Shown here: one piece after another, positions 16,248-24,762 of the stretch
How positions within the stretch are numbered: position 1 is the stretch's first letter
How the letters are laid out: each line of letters opens with the position of its first letter
Assembly: GCF_004795855.1 (NCBI RefSeq)
Contig: NZ_CP039252.1
Location: 1,426,001-1,490,000 of the forward strand
Length of the DNA: 64,000 nt
Origin: Hydrogenophaga sp. PAMC20947
Lineage (GTDB): Bacteria; Pseudomonadota; Gammaproteobacteria; Burkholderiales; Burkholderiaceae_C
Direction of reading: 5' to 3'
Translations under genes and position numbers: made by a program
The notes under the pieces: model-generated
Database searches by the model: none
The model's input: the letters and a program-made list of their open reading frames with translations, nothing else
Told to the model about the DNA's origin: nothing

Positions 16248-17936
16248 TCAGGGAACGATCCACCCCGACAAAGCTTTCAAGGGGGCTTTCGGATCGGCCA
16301 CCAGTTGCACCACAGACCGCCCTTTCGCTGCGAAACGCTGCCCGGGCGCCAAGCTGACGCTGGGGTACATGGACGGGCTGGGGGTCAGTGGCACGATGTG
16401 TTCCACCAACTCAACCATGTAGTCGCGAGAAAAGCTGTCCATGATGTGCCCCAACGCATCGCTCAGAATGGTCATGGCAAACTGGGTGTTGATTTGAATC
16501 GCTTCGTCCGTGATCGGGATGTTCTTGTTGTGCAGCCAGATCTTGGTGCGCAACAAACGCGCAGCGTGTCTGGGTGGCAGATCGGAAGGGTAAATCAGCC
16601 GAACATCCGGGCTCCAGGTGCGCGCTTCAGGCGAGAGCGGCTCACCGAGCACGGACTGCGACAGGTAAACAGGGCCAGCGGGTGTTGCGCCGGCAGAAAA
16701 AACACCCTTCGCGTCCTTTGCGTCCAGCCACAGCACCCACCCATCAGATTTTCCGCCCAAGGCTTTTTGCAGCTTCGCGTCGCCAGGGTCACCTGACAGC
16801 ACCAGATCGTCCAGCACCACCTGTCCCCCCAAGGCCCGCCGGAAGGCCGCAGATGCCGTCAAGCCCGCCGCATCGTTTCTGAACACCTGCACCAACCGCC
16901 CCGGTTTCCCGCCTTCCCGACCGAGCAGAAACTTGGCGAGGACCTCGGCGTCCAGCGTGACGCCCTGGGAGAAATACAAGTTGTAGTTGTTGGTGCCCTC
17001 CACCACCGGCAATTCCACCTGCGGGAAAATACTGGGGATTTCATGTCGCTCGCTGAAGGCATGAATCGGTTTCCAGCTGCTGGTTCCCAGCCCCCCGACC
17101 AGGGCAAACACGGGCTGATCCCGGTAAAATGATTCAAGCTGCTCGCTCCATGTTTCGCTGGGCCCTTTGAGCGTCCAAACGTGCAAAACCCACCGCCGGT
17201 AGGCGCGGTACATGCGCATGGTGCCTGCGTCGCGCCGCCGGTCTTCCGACCGCGCATTGCTGGTCTTGTCCTTGACAAAGGCCTGCATGATGTCCAGCAT
17301 GGCGCGGCGCTGCTCTGGGCTGACATCGGGCTGTATCACCGTGGCGAAATGGATGTCCTCATCGTCCACGCCCGGTGACGGCTTGTCCGACAGCGTGGAC
17401 AGATAGGCAGAGATGGCATTCATGTCTTCGTCCCCCAGCGCATAACGCGGCATCACCGGGGACAGCGGCTCGCCCCCAGAGTCCACCCCGCTTCGAATGG
17501 CCCGGGCCAGCAGCGCTGCGGTGTACGGTGCGCGTTGGCGGGCCCCGAGCTGGGCCTTGATGCGCGGGCTGGTGATCACTTGTGTCTGCACTTCAAAAAG
17601 TGCTGGCGCTGTGATCGGCCGAATCGTGAACGGGCCTTCACTCGCGCCATAGCCGCTGCGGCGGTGGCAAGCAGCGCAAGCCACCGTGCTGCCGCTCAGT
17701 TCAGACTGTGCCGCCCCCAGCGCTTTCAATGGTTCGCCCGAACCGCCAATGCCCTCGCGGTAGATTTTCTGACCCTGGGCCATCAGCCGTTCACGCTCTC
17801 CCCCGTCGGCCCCCACACCGCTCGATGCCGATCCCGATCCCTGACCATGGGCCGGGCCGATGGCGCAGACCAGCGCGGTCAGACACAGCGCCCCCAGGCG
17901 CGAAATTGGAGAGAAAGCCTTGGGTGTGCTGGCCAT
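16248..17936 (-). CDS. secreted cytochrome c fused to a periplasmic-binding-protein-like domain
   Basis: 562 residues with a signal peptide (LGALCLTALVCAIGPAHGQ). Residues ~45-195 form a cytochrome c domain with one heme motif (VACAACHRRSG) and a candidate axial Met in PVMPRYAL. From ~200 on the sequence looks like a type 1 periplasmic ligand-binding fold (Leu/Ile/Val receptor type: VFALVGGLGTSSWKPIHAFSERHEIPSIFPQVE, then GRLVQVFRNDAAGLTASAAFRRAL). Likely a periplasmic electron carrier or sensor with a bound ligand. The ATG at 17936 overlaps the SCO stop by 1 bp (TGATG); a GTG at 17939 is also possible. Last gene of the minus-strand copper-protein cluster. Confidence 0.78.
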   Translation of the reverse strand: MASTPKAFSPISRLGALCLTALVCAIGPAHGQGSGSASSGVGADGGERERLMAQGQKIYREGIGGSGEPLKALGAAQSELSGSTVACAACHRRSGYGASEGPFTIRPITAPALFEVQTQVITSPRIKAQLGARQRAPYTAALLARAIRSGVDSGGEPLSPVMPRYALGDEDMNAISAYLSTLSDKPSPGVDDEDIHFATVIQPDVSPEQRRAMLDIMQAFVKDKTSNARSEDRRRDAGTMRMYRAYRRWVLHVWTLKGPSETWSEQLESFYRDQPVFALVGGLGTSSWKPIHAFSERHEIPSIFPQVELPVVEGTNNYNLYFSQGVTLDAEVLAKFLLGREGGKPGRLVQVFRNDAAGLTASAAFRRALGGQVVLDDLVLSGDPGDAKLQKALGGKSDGWVLWLDAKDAKGVFSAGATPAGPVYLSQSVLGEPLSPEARTWSPDVRLIYPSDLPPRHAARLLRTKIWLHNKNIPITDEAIQINTQFAMTILSDALGHIMDSFSRDYMVELVEHIVPLTPSPSMYPSVSLAPGQRFAAKGRSVVQLVADPKAPLKALSGWIVP

Positions 17937-18583
17937 CACATGGCCAGCATCATTCTGTACTCACGCGCCAGCGCATCCGGGGATACGAAGCCGTCGATCC
18001 GCACCCAGGAAGCGCCCGAACTCTGGCGCATCAAAGTCAAGGGTTCGTGGTTCATCTTGTTTCCCCGATAGGCACCAAACGCCAGCTGCACCAGTTTGAT
18101 GTCCTCTGCGCGCCCGGTCAAGAACTTCCAGCGCGGCCCTGCGTGCAAGCTCTTGGCATAAGCCTTCAGCTGGAGGGGGGTATCTGCCTCGGGGTCGATG
18201 GAGATCGACACCATGCGCAATCGCTTGCCATCCGCCCCCAGAACGGCCGGCAGCTCGGCAAAGACATGGGCCATCACCGGACAGATCGTGCTGCAACTGG
18301 TGAAGATGAAGTTCACCATCACCGGATCTGGGGTGGCCATCAATTCGCGCAACTTCACAGGGCGATCATCGGCGTCGGTCAGCACCACATCGGGCATGGC
18401 GTAGTCATTGATCGATCGCTTGAAGTCGGGCTTGAACACCAACGCGCCAGGCGTCTTCCCCTTGGCCGCTGCGATGTGATCTTCCAGACCGTGTGCGAGC
18501 GCACCGCCAGCACCCAACAGGCTGGCGAGGATCAACGTCAGCGTGGTTCGCTCAACGGCCGCGCGGCGTGAATGGGGTTTCAT
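17936..18583 (-). CDS. SCO1/SenC-family copper chaperone
   Basis: 215 residues, thioredoxin fold, exported (signal LTLILASLLGAGGALAHG). The copper/redox motif CSTIC (in FTSCSTICPVM) and the distal His (KMNHEPL) are both present, as are the VSISIDPEADTP and VRIDGF segments typical of the family. SCO proteins deliver copper or reduce cysteines for copper centres, usually of cytochrome oxidase. Here no oxidase genes are near, and the neighbours are multicopper-oxidase-like genes, so copper supply to them is a reasonable inference. ATG 18583 is preceded by AAAGGAG. Confidence 0.9.
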   Translation of the reverse strand: MKPHSRRAAVERTTLTLILASLLGAGGALAHGLEDHIAAAKGKTPGALVFKPDFKRSINDYAMPDVVLTDADDRPVKLRELMATPDPVMVNFIFTSCSTICPVMAHVFAELPAVLGADGKRLRMVSISIDPEADTPLQLKAYAKSLHAGPRWKFLTGRAEDIKLVQLAFGAYRGNKMNHEPLTLMRQSSGASWVRIDGFVSPDALAREYRMMLAM

Positions 18584-18603
18584 GGTCTTTTCTCCTTTGA
18601 CGG

Positions 18604-20097
18604 TCAATGTCCGATGGTCTGCGGCTTGGCATCGCCTTGGGCCAGTTCGTGTGAAGCACTCAAGACCTTGAAGGCCGCCAATGCATTGAGGCGGACGTAG
18701 TCCGTGCCGCCAATGAGCCCGGTCCCGCTCAAGGTCTGCGCCCCGCGCAGGACCGCCATCTCCAGTTCAGCCACCGACGCCGAAGGAAATGCGCCGACCA
18801 ACAGCGCCATCACGCCGGCCACGTGGGGCGCCGCCAGCGAGCTGCCCGAGGTGGTGGTGTAGGAAGGCTGTCCACCGTGCGAGAGATCGGCGGTCCGGAC
18901 GCTGACCCCAGGTGCCATGAGCCGAGGAAACACGCTGCGATCGCACGACGACGGCCCCCGACTGGTCTGCCGCGCCACCAGCTGGTCGCGGTCGATGGCG
19001 CCCACCGACATCACGCCCGGGTTGTTGCCAGGCGAATTGCTGGTGTTGGGAAACGGCCCGTCATTGCCCGCGGCGAACACCACCGCGATGCCCACGGCCT
19101 TGAGCACCTGGATGTCCCCGCTGAACTCCAGAATGCACGACCCCACGGCCCGGCCCGTCAAGGCCCAGGAGGCGTTCAACACGTCGGGTTGATCCAGGGT
19201 TGCCGGGTCGCCGTCGGGATCGATCAGCCATTGAAAGCCCAGGTGGATGTCGCTCATGCTGGCGTGGCCGTCGTGGTTGTACAGGCGGGCGGCCATCCAG
19301 CGCGCCTCGGGGGCCACGCCCATGTCGGGCCCGCCCACGATCAGACCGAGCGCCTGGGTGCCATGGCCCAAGGCATCGTAAGGAAACGGTTCTTCACCAT
19401 GCGGGTCGAACCAGCTGTTGGCACCGCCACGCCACTTCCCGCGAAGCGCCGGGTGGTCAAGATCGGCGCCGGTGTCCATCGTGGCCACCACCACCCCTTG
19501 GCCGGTGTGGCCCATGGCCCAGAGTTCGGGCACATGAATTGAAGTCAGGTTCCAGCCTGGCTGTGCCTTGCCGTAATCGGGTGCAGTGGCAGCCGGCCAG
19601 GCCTTTGGCGCGGGGGTCAGCGATGGCGCTTCGCCGGGAGCAAGGCGCGGGGCCGGCGTGCGCTGCGATCGACCGCCCTGCACAAAAGCGTCCAGGTCGA
19701 TGCTGGACACGCCATCCAGAGCCGCCAGGGTCTTCACCGCCACAGCGGGCACGGTCGCGGCAACGGCGTTGATCAGCCACAGGTCGCGGATCTTGACCGC
19801 TCCTTGCGCCTTGAGCGCTGGCGCTACCGCTGCGCGGTTCAACGCGGCGCGCTCCTTGAGGGCCAGCAACACCCGCTGGCTCCGTTCCGCGCGGGAACCA
19901 TTCGCCAGCTTCTCCAGGTTCAAAGGGTTGGTGAAGCGCACGATGATGGCCGTGTCGGCATGGGTGCCGCTGCGCGCCATGCTGCGCTCGAGCGCCGGTG
20001 CGATCTCCCCGCCATGGGCCGAAGGCGCCAACGGCACCCCCGCCACCAACACTGAAGCCACCACACAAGAATTGAACCAAACGGACGGGGTCTTCAC
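18604..20097 (-). CDS. secreted subtilisin-like serine protease (S8)
   Basis: 497 residues, GTG start at 20097 with GAGG upstream. A signal peptide (VVASVLVAGVPLAPSAHG) is followed by an inhibitor-like propeptide (~45-140) and the S8 catalytic domain. Catalytic residues: D208 in ATMDTGAD, H245 in LGHGTQ, S420 in TSGSSLAAPHVAG; oxyanion Asn345 in FAAGNDG. It could mature or turn over the large secreted proteins encoded upstream in the same cluster. 20 bp separate it from the SCO gene. Confidence 0.92.
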   Translation of the reverse strand: MKTPSVWFNSCVVASVLVAGVPLAPSAHGGEIAPALERSMARSGTHADTAIIVRFTNPLNLEKLANGSRAERSQRVLLALKERAALNRAAVAPALKAQGAVKIRDLWLINAVAATVPAVAVKTLAALDGVSSIDLDAFVQGGRSQRTPAPRLAPGEAPSLTPAPKAWPAATAPDYGKAQPGWNLTSIHVPELWAMGHTGQGVVVATMDTGADLDHPALRGKWRGGANSWFDPHGEEPFPYDALGHGTQALGLIVGGPDMGVAPEARWMAARLYNHDGHASMSDIHLGFQWLIDPDGDPATLDQPDVLNASWALTGRAVGSCILEFSGDIQVLKAVGIAVVFAAGNDGPFPNTSNSPGNNPGVMSVGAIDRDQLVARQTSRGPSSCDRSVFPRLMAPGVSVRTADLSHGGQPSYTTTSGSSLAAPHVAGVMALLVGAFPSASVAELEMAVLRGAQTLSGTGLIGGTDYVRLNALAAFKVLSASHELAQGDAKPQTIGH

Positions 20098-20122
20098 GGC
20101 AACCTCATTGTGGGTTGCCTGG

Positions 20123-20632
20123 CTATTGCACGGTAAGGTCTGTGATTCTCACCTCGCCCAGCAACAAGGTCACCCGATCACCGCTCTGCACCGCCTTGCC
20201 CGGGTTGCCGAACATCACAAAATAGGTGCGATCTTCCATGATCCTGTTGTTGCGTGCCGTCTGGCGAATGCGGCCCAGCACCGGTGTGTCGGGCACGCCC
20301 AGCTTGGCGCCCCGAGACTCATCCAGCAGGTAGGGTTGAATCTTGCCGTTGAGCAAAGGCGCGGCCTTGGCCTGATCCAGCACCCGGTAACGGAAATCGA
20401 GCATCGACCCCGCTGCGGAGAGGCGCAGGCCTTCAACCCGAATCCCGTAGGTGGTCTGCACCTGGGGCACCGCAGCGGCCTCGAACCCGTTGGCGGAACC
20501 TGTCGGCTCCATGGCAGCACAGCCGCTCAGCAACCAGAACGCCCCGAGAACCACGGCAACCCCAAGCCGACCCAATCCCGACAGGTCTTTCGAGCGTGCC
20601 ACTCCATGGACAGCTGTTTCGATGGATTTCAT
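20123..20632 (-). CDS. small lipoprotein of unknown function
   Basis: 169 residues from the ATG at 20632, which has AGGAGG upstream. Lipobox LLSGC (WLLSGCAAMEPTG) after a basic N-region. The mature part has mostly beta character (YGIRVEGLRLSAAGSMLDFRYRVLD ... RTYFVMFGNPGKAVQSGDRVTLLLGEVRITDLTVQ). No family recognised. It lies between the multicopper-like genes and the protease, with 22 bp and 25 bp gaps, so it probably belongs to the same transcription unit. Confidence 0.75.
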   Translation of the reverse strand: MKSIETAVHGVARSKDLSGLGRLGVAVVLGAFWLLSGCAAMEPTGSANGFEAAAVPQVQTTYGIRVEGLRLSAAGSMLDFRYRVLDQAKAAPLLNGKIQPYLLDESRGAKLGVPDTPVLGRIRQTARNNRIMEDRTYFVMFGNPGKAVQSGDRVTLLLGEVRITDLTVQ

Positions 20633-20654
20633 GGTCAGGCCTCCTGTTTGCTTG

Positions 20655-22667
20655 CTAGCTGCCACCCGAGAAGTTGTCCACGATGGCATCTTGACTCTGC
20701 ATCTGCAGACCAATGTTGCCAGGACCTTGCCAGGCTGTCACGTTCGGCAATTGCACGCCGCCCACGTAAGCGGAGTTGACGAAGGTGGTCACGATGCCTT
20801 TGTTGTCAACCGTGGCGCTCAGCGTGCCGGATGTCGCGCAGCCTGCCGCGCCGAAAGTCGCCTGGGTCACGTAGATCGAGACGTTGCTGCCCCCCATCAT
20901 CGTGGCCACCACCACCTCGTTGTCCTCGCACCGCACCCGCACATAGTTGGCCGGTGCAGAGGTTGTTCCGCCGGTGGCCTTGAGCACCAGGGCCGACGAC
21001 CCGTTCAATGGCGTGACGCTCTCAAACCCGGCGCTTTGTGTCGCCAGGAACTGGGTGTTCCAGATCGCGAGCCCACCCAACCCCACCGACATGGCCTTGG
21101 CCTGGTCGGTCACCACCTGCAAATTGGGCTCGGCCGCAACGCTGCTCACCACCTGACTCCAGTTGGCGCCCAGGTTGTTGACCGTGCCACGATCAAAGTT
21201 GTCCAAAGCGTTTGAAGTTGGCGCCGCTGGCGTGCTCAGATTGATCGTCACCGAGGCAGAGGCCGTGGCCAGGCCATCGGTCACCTGGTAGGTGAACGTG
21301 TCGTTGCCCGTGAAGCCGGCGAGCGGCGTGTAGGTGAACGATCCGTTGGTGTTCAGCGTGTAGGTTCCTCCCTCGCTAGTGTGTCCTGTGGTCACCGTTA
21401 CCGCCACCGCCACCGCGCGCATGGGCTGGGGAAGACCGTCGGTGTTGTTGTCGTTGGCCAAGACGCCTTGCGCGGCGGCCACATTGAGTGTCACCCCTTG
21501 TACGCTGGTATAGGCATCACCCACGGCCACTGGCGGCTGGTTGGAAACGCTTCCACTCAGACCGCCACCAGAGGTTCCCGACGCAGCGTACTGGAGGAAG
21601 GCCAGCATGCCGCCATCTTCCAGACCATTGTTGGAGAGGCTGAGCCGACGGTCCAGAACCGCGTAGACCGCGCCACCGGCATCCGGGGTCAGCAACACAT
21701 CCATGGTCTTCGCCGCTGGCAACAAGGCTGTGTACTGCCGGGTTTGCCAGGGATAGGGCTTGCCGTCTTCGGCCACCAGGGTCCAGTAGGTTCCGTCGAT
21801 CATGGGCACATGGGTGGTCAGGCCGGCGTTGAGGAAACGCAGCAAGGTCACGCCGGGACCACCGGTCAGCTCCACGATGGGGTCGTTGGGGTACACCTTG
21901 CCGTTGATCAGGAAATATTTCGGCTGGTAGTCAAAGGTGCTGGTGGGGCCAGCAGCGGTCCCGTAGGTCGGGGTGGTTCCGCCCACGGCGGTGTGCAAGG
22001 CCGGGTCGATCTCGCTGTAGAGCAAAGTGGCCTGGTTGTTGTAGACCACCCCCGGGTAGGCCTCGGTCGCCGAGGCGTCCTTGGTCACCGCACCATACAG
22101 GCCCATTTGCACCTGCACCTGTGGGTGGGTGCCACTCTGGTAGAGGTAGGTGCCGGGTGCGGGATTGTTCCAGGTGTAGGTGGCCTCGCCACCTGCTGGC
22201 GCTTCTGTGTCGAACGATCGCACGCGTTTGGTGAGATCGCCACCGCGGGGGCCAAATGTGCCGTCGTTCCACACCGGGGTCATGGGCTTGATCAATCCGT
22301 TGATCACCAGCGAAGTCGGGGCAGGCAAATTGTTGGCCAGTTTCACAGTGAGCTCGGGGTCGCCCACCGGAACTGCCAGTGCCGGTCCGGGTACCGTAGC
22401 CGCATCACAGCTGGCCCAGCTGGCGGTGCACAGGGCGTAACCCCACATGGGAATGGACGTACCACCAGTGGGAACGGTGAAGCTCACCGCTTCCGCACGC
22501 AAGTAGTATTCCACGGCAAATACTTGGTTTGGCGCCAGCAGCGCCGCCGCTGCGGTTGCCAGCGCGGCAACGCCCAGAACGGAAGGTTTGAAGTTCATGA
22601 TGCCGCTCCCCGCTGTGAAGGCCGATTTGAACCAAGGCTGTCGATGGGCATGGATGGGGTGGCTCAT
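20655..22667 (-). CDS. secreted multicopper-oxidase-like protein with cadherin-like and C-terminal beta domains
   Basis: 670 residues. The signal peptide is within SVLGVAALATAAAALLAPNQVFA. Residues ~50-350 form cupredoxin domains of multicopper type (GTYLYQSGTHPQVQVQMGLYGAV), but the position of the type 1 copper Cys is Ser (YQSGT), and the HxH copper motifs are poor. Next is an Ig/cadherin-like repeat (NQPPVAVGDAYTSVQG ... GFTGNDTFTYQVTDG), then a C-terminal ~180-residue beta domain opening with LDNFDRG and ending in VDNFSGG, shared with the next protein. The start at 22667 has AAAGGAGG and overlaps the upstream gene by 4 bp; an alternative ATG 23 codons inside fits the signal peptide more tightly. 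Confidence 0.8.
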   Translation of the reverse strand: MSHPIHAHRQPWFKSAFTAGSGIMNFKPSVLGVAALATAAAALLAPNQVFAVEYYLRAEAVSFTVPTGGTSIPMWGYALCTASWASCDAATVPGPALAVPVGDPELTVKLANNLPAPTSLVINGLIKPMTPVWNDGTFGPRGGDLTKRVRSFDTEAPAGGEATYTWNNPAPGTYLYQSGTHPQVQVQMGLYGAVTKDASATEAYPGVVYNNQATLLYSEIDPALHTAVGGTTPTYGTAAGPTSTFDYQPKYFLINGKVYPNDPIVELTGGPGVTLLRFLNAGLTTHVPMIDGTYWTLVAEDGKPYPWQTRQYTALLPAAKTMDVLLTPDAGGAVYAVLDRRLSLSNNGLEDGGMLAFLQYAASGTSGGGLSGSVSNQPPVAVGDAYTSVQGVTLNVAAAQGVLANDNNTDGLPQPMRAVAVAVTVTTGHTSEGGTYTLNTNGSFTYTPLAGFTGNDTFTYQVTDGLATASASVTINLSTPAAPTSNALDNFDRGTVNNLGANWSQVVSSVAAEPNLQVVTDQAKAMSVGLGGLAIWNTQFLATQSAGFESVTPLNGSSALVLKATGGTTSAPANYVRVRCEDNEVVVATMMGGSNVSIYVTQATFGAAGCATSGTLSATVDNKGIVTTFVNSAYVGGVQLPNVTAWQGPGNIGLQMQSQDAIVDNFSGGS

Positions 22668-24703
22668 GGGGTGCCTCCTTTGAAGTCGTCAACGCGGGCC
22701 CCCGGCGGCAGGAACAGGCCGACCTGGCCACCACCGGTGACGGTGGTCACCGCACTGCCGAGCAAGGTGGTCACCGCGCCCGAGGTTTTCCAGACGTAAA
22801 CCGTGCCGGTGGCGTCGACCATGGCGGTCATGGTGTCGCCATTGGCGAAAGTTCCGCTCAGCGTGCCTGCGCCGGTGTACGCCGTGCCGTTGGTCGTGGT
22901 TTCCACCACCACCTGACCGCTGTCATGACGCACCCGGATGGCGCTCGGGTAGAAACCCAGAGCGCTGTAGGTGCCACTCGCCTGCAGCAAGAGGCTGACG
23001 CCGTTGACCGTGGTGTTGGCAAACGTGAGGGCTGCGCCTTGGGAAGCGCCCAGGGCACCGGCTCGGTAAGCGTTTGCGCCGTTTGCACAGAGGGCATTAA
23101 TAAATCCGGAGCCAAATCCAGTTGCATTGTTGACGCAGAACGCCTGATTGCCGTTGGTGCGGATGCCTGCATTGCCGAAGAAAACCAATTGCTGCCAGCT
23201 ATTGCCCAGCGTGATGGCATTGTTCCGATTGAAGTTGTCAAGCAAAGACAACGTTGGAATGGCTGGAGGAGCCGTGCCACCACCGCCGCCACCCCCGCCG
23301 GAGGGGCCGGTTCCTGCGTCGAGGTCTACGCTCCAGGGTTCAATGATCAGCATGGTCATCATGCCGCCGGGGAAGATGTCGTCGGTGGTGATCTCGCGCT
23401 CATTGTGCGAGTGCCACATGTGGTAGTAGCCACCGGTGACGTTCAGGCCAGGGTGTCCCTGGGGCAGCGTGCCGGACTGGCCGAGGAAGGGGCTGCCACC
23501 GTAGTGTTCGCCGGACGAAATGTCGAGCTGGCCCGGCAGCGTCACGGGAATCGCTTTGCCGTGGTCGGCGCACCATTCCCGGGTGGACGTGTCATACCCC
23601 TGGCCGTCGGGTGAGCAGCTGTGCGGGTTTTGCGCCACGGTGCCGTAGATGTCCCAGCCGATGCCTTTGCCGGTCCAGTCGAAGAGCAGGTCCACGGTCT
23701 GGCCCGGTACCGAGCGCACGGTGAAGTCGGGGGCGGTGATGTCGGGCGCGGCCGTGTTGTCCATCAGCGAGTTGAGCACACGGCCATCTTTGGCAATGGG
23801 CAAGGCGTGGTTGCCGTGGTGGTGGAAGGGGTGCAATTCGCGCCCGGCATTGACCACGCGCATCAGCAGCTTTTCACCGGGATGCATGCGGGGCAGCGAG
23901 TTGTAGGGTTGGGTCGGTAGCCAGCCCACATAGCTGTCGAGCTGGGTGTCTGGCGCATTGCGGCCGTTGATGAACCACATGCTGGCCTTGATGGTGGTGG
24001 TGTCGATCTGCACCGGCTGGCCGCTGTAAACCTGGCCGTACACCGCCCAGTGCACAGCGGGGTCCATCTCAGTCAGCAGGAACAGGGTTTCGCGGTCATA
24101 CCCGGTCGCGGCATTCTGGTAAGCCTTGCGGTTGGCGTGGCTGGTGCCGTCGCCATAGGCGAAGCCCGTGGGCCGCACGATGATGGCGCCCACCAGGCCC
24201 ATTTCAACTTGCAGGTCGGCATTGGTGCCGCTGTGGTACATGTAGGTGCCTGGTTCGGTGGCGATGAAGCTGTAGGTCGGGCCTTGAACCGGTATGTTGG
24301 AGCCCGAGGGTGCGGCAGGCGCTTCGCGGGTCAGTACCCCGGCTCCGCCACCGGTGGCGATCACGTCTTTCTGGCCTGGGAAAACGATGGAAACGGGTAC
24401 CGGCAGCGTGTTGTAGAGCACGATGTTGACCGTGTCGCCCTGGTTCACCACCAGCGTGGGCCCGGGGTACTGCATGGCGAACGTACTGCCGTGCGCATAG
24501 CCCCAGGTGTAGTGGCTGTTGCCGTCGGACGTGCTGATGAAATCATCCCGGGCGGTCATGCTGAAGGTGTGCACCGTGCCAACCTTGTCACCCTCCCAGC
24601 CTTCGACCAGTGCGCTGGCGTGGCCGCTCAGGCACAGCATCAGCGCCACGGCCCCGGTCTTGACGACCGTGGACAGCGAATTGAGCATTTGGTTAGCGTT
24701 CAT
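22664..24703 (-). CDS. secreted multicopper-oxidase-like protein lacking type 1 copper cysteine
   Basis: 679 residues from the ATG at 24703 (AGGAG upstream). Signal peptide: VVKTGAVALMLCLSGHASA. Multicopper-type cupredoxin domains with the motif HPFHHHGNH (equivalent of HPxHxHGH) and a C-terminal YHMWHSHNERE where the usual HCHxxxH has Ser in place of Cys; in the first domain YHSGT also has Ser. The His ligands of a type 2/3 centre may therefore remain while type 1 copper is lost. A glycine-rich linker (PSGGGGGGGG) leads to a C-terminal domain opening with LLDNFNR and closing with VDDFKGG, like that of the neighbouring protein. Confidence 0.85.
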   Translation of the reverse strand: MNANQMLNSLSTVVKTGAVALMLCLSGHASALVEGWEGDKVGTVHTFSMTARDDFISTSDGNSHYTWGYAHGSTFAMQYPGPTLVVNQGDTVNIVLYNTLPVPVSIVFPGQKDVIATGGGAGVLTREAPAAPSGSNIPVQGPTYSFIATEPGTYMYHSGTNADLQVEMGLVGAIIVRPTGFAYGDGTSHANRKAYQNAATGYDRETLFLLTEMDPAVHWAVYGQVYSGQPVQIDTTTIKASMWFINGRNAPDTQLDSYVGWLPTQPYNSLPRMHPGEKLLMRVVNAGRELHPFHHHGNHALPIAKDGRVLNSLMDNTAAPDITAPDFTVRSVPGQTVDLLFDWTGKGIGWDIYGTVAQNPHSCSPDGQGYDTSTREWCADHGKAIPVTLPGQLDISSGEHYGGSPFLGQSGTLPQGHPGLNVTGGYYHMWHSHNEREITTDDIFPGGMMTMLIIEPWSVDLDAGTGPSGGGGGGGGTAPPAIPTLSLLDNFNRNNAITLGNSWQQLVFFGNAGIRTNGNQAFCVNNATGFGSGFINALCANGANAYRAGALGASQGAALTFANTTVNGVSLLLQASGTYSALGFYPSAIRVRHDSGQVVVETTTNGTAYTGAGTLSGTFANGDTMTAMVDATGTVYVWKTSGAVTTLLGSAVTTVTGGGQVGLFLPPGARVDDFKGGTP

Positions 24704-24762
24704 GGCGCCTCTCCTGATGAATTTCAATGGGGCTTGTTCGTGAGCAGTCGGGTGTGGTCGGG

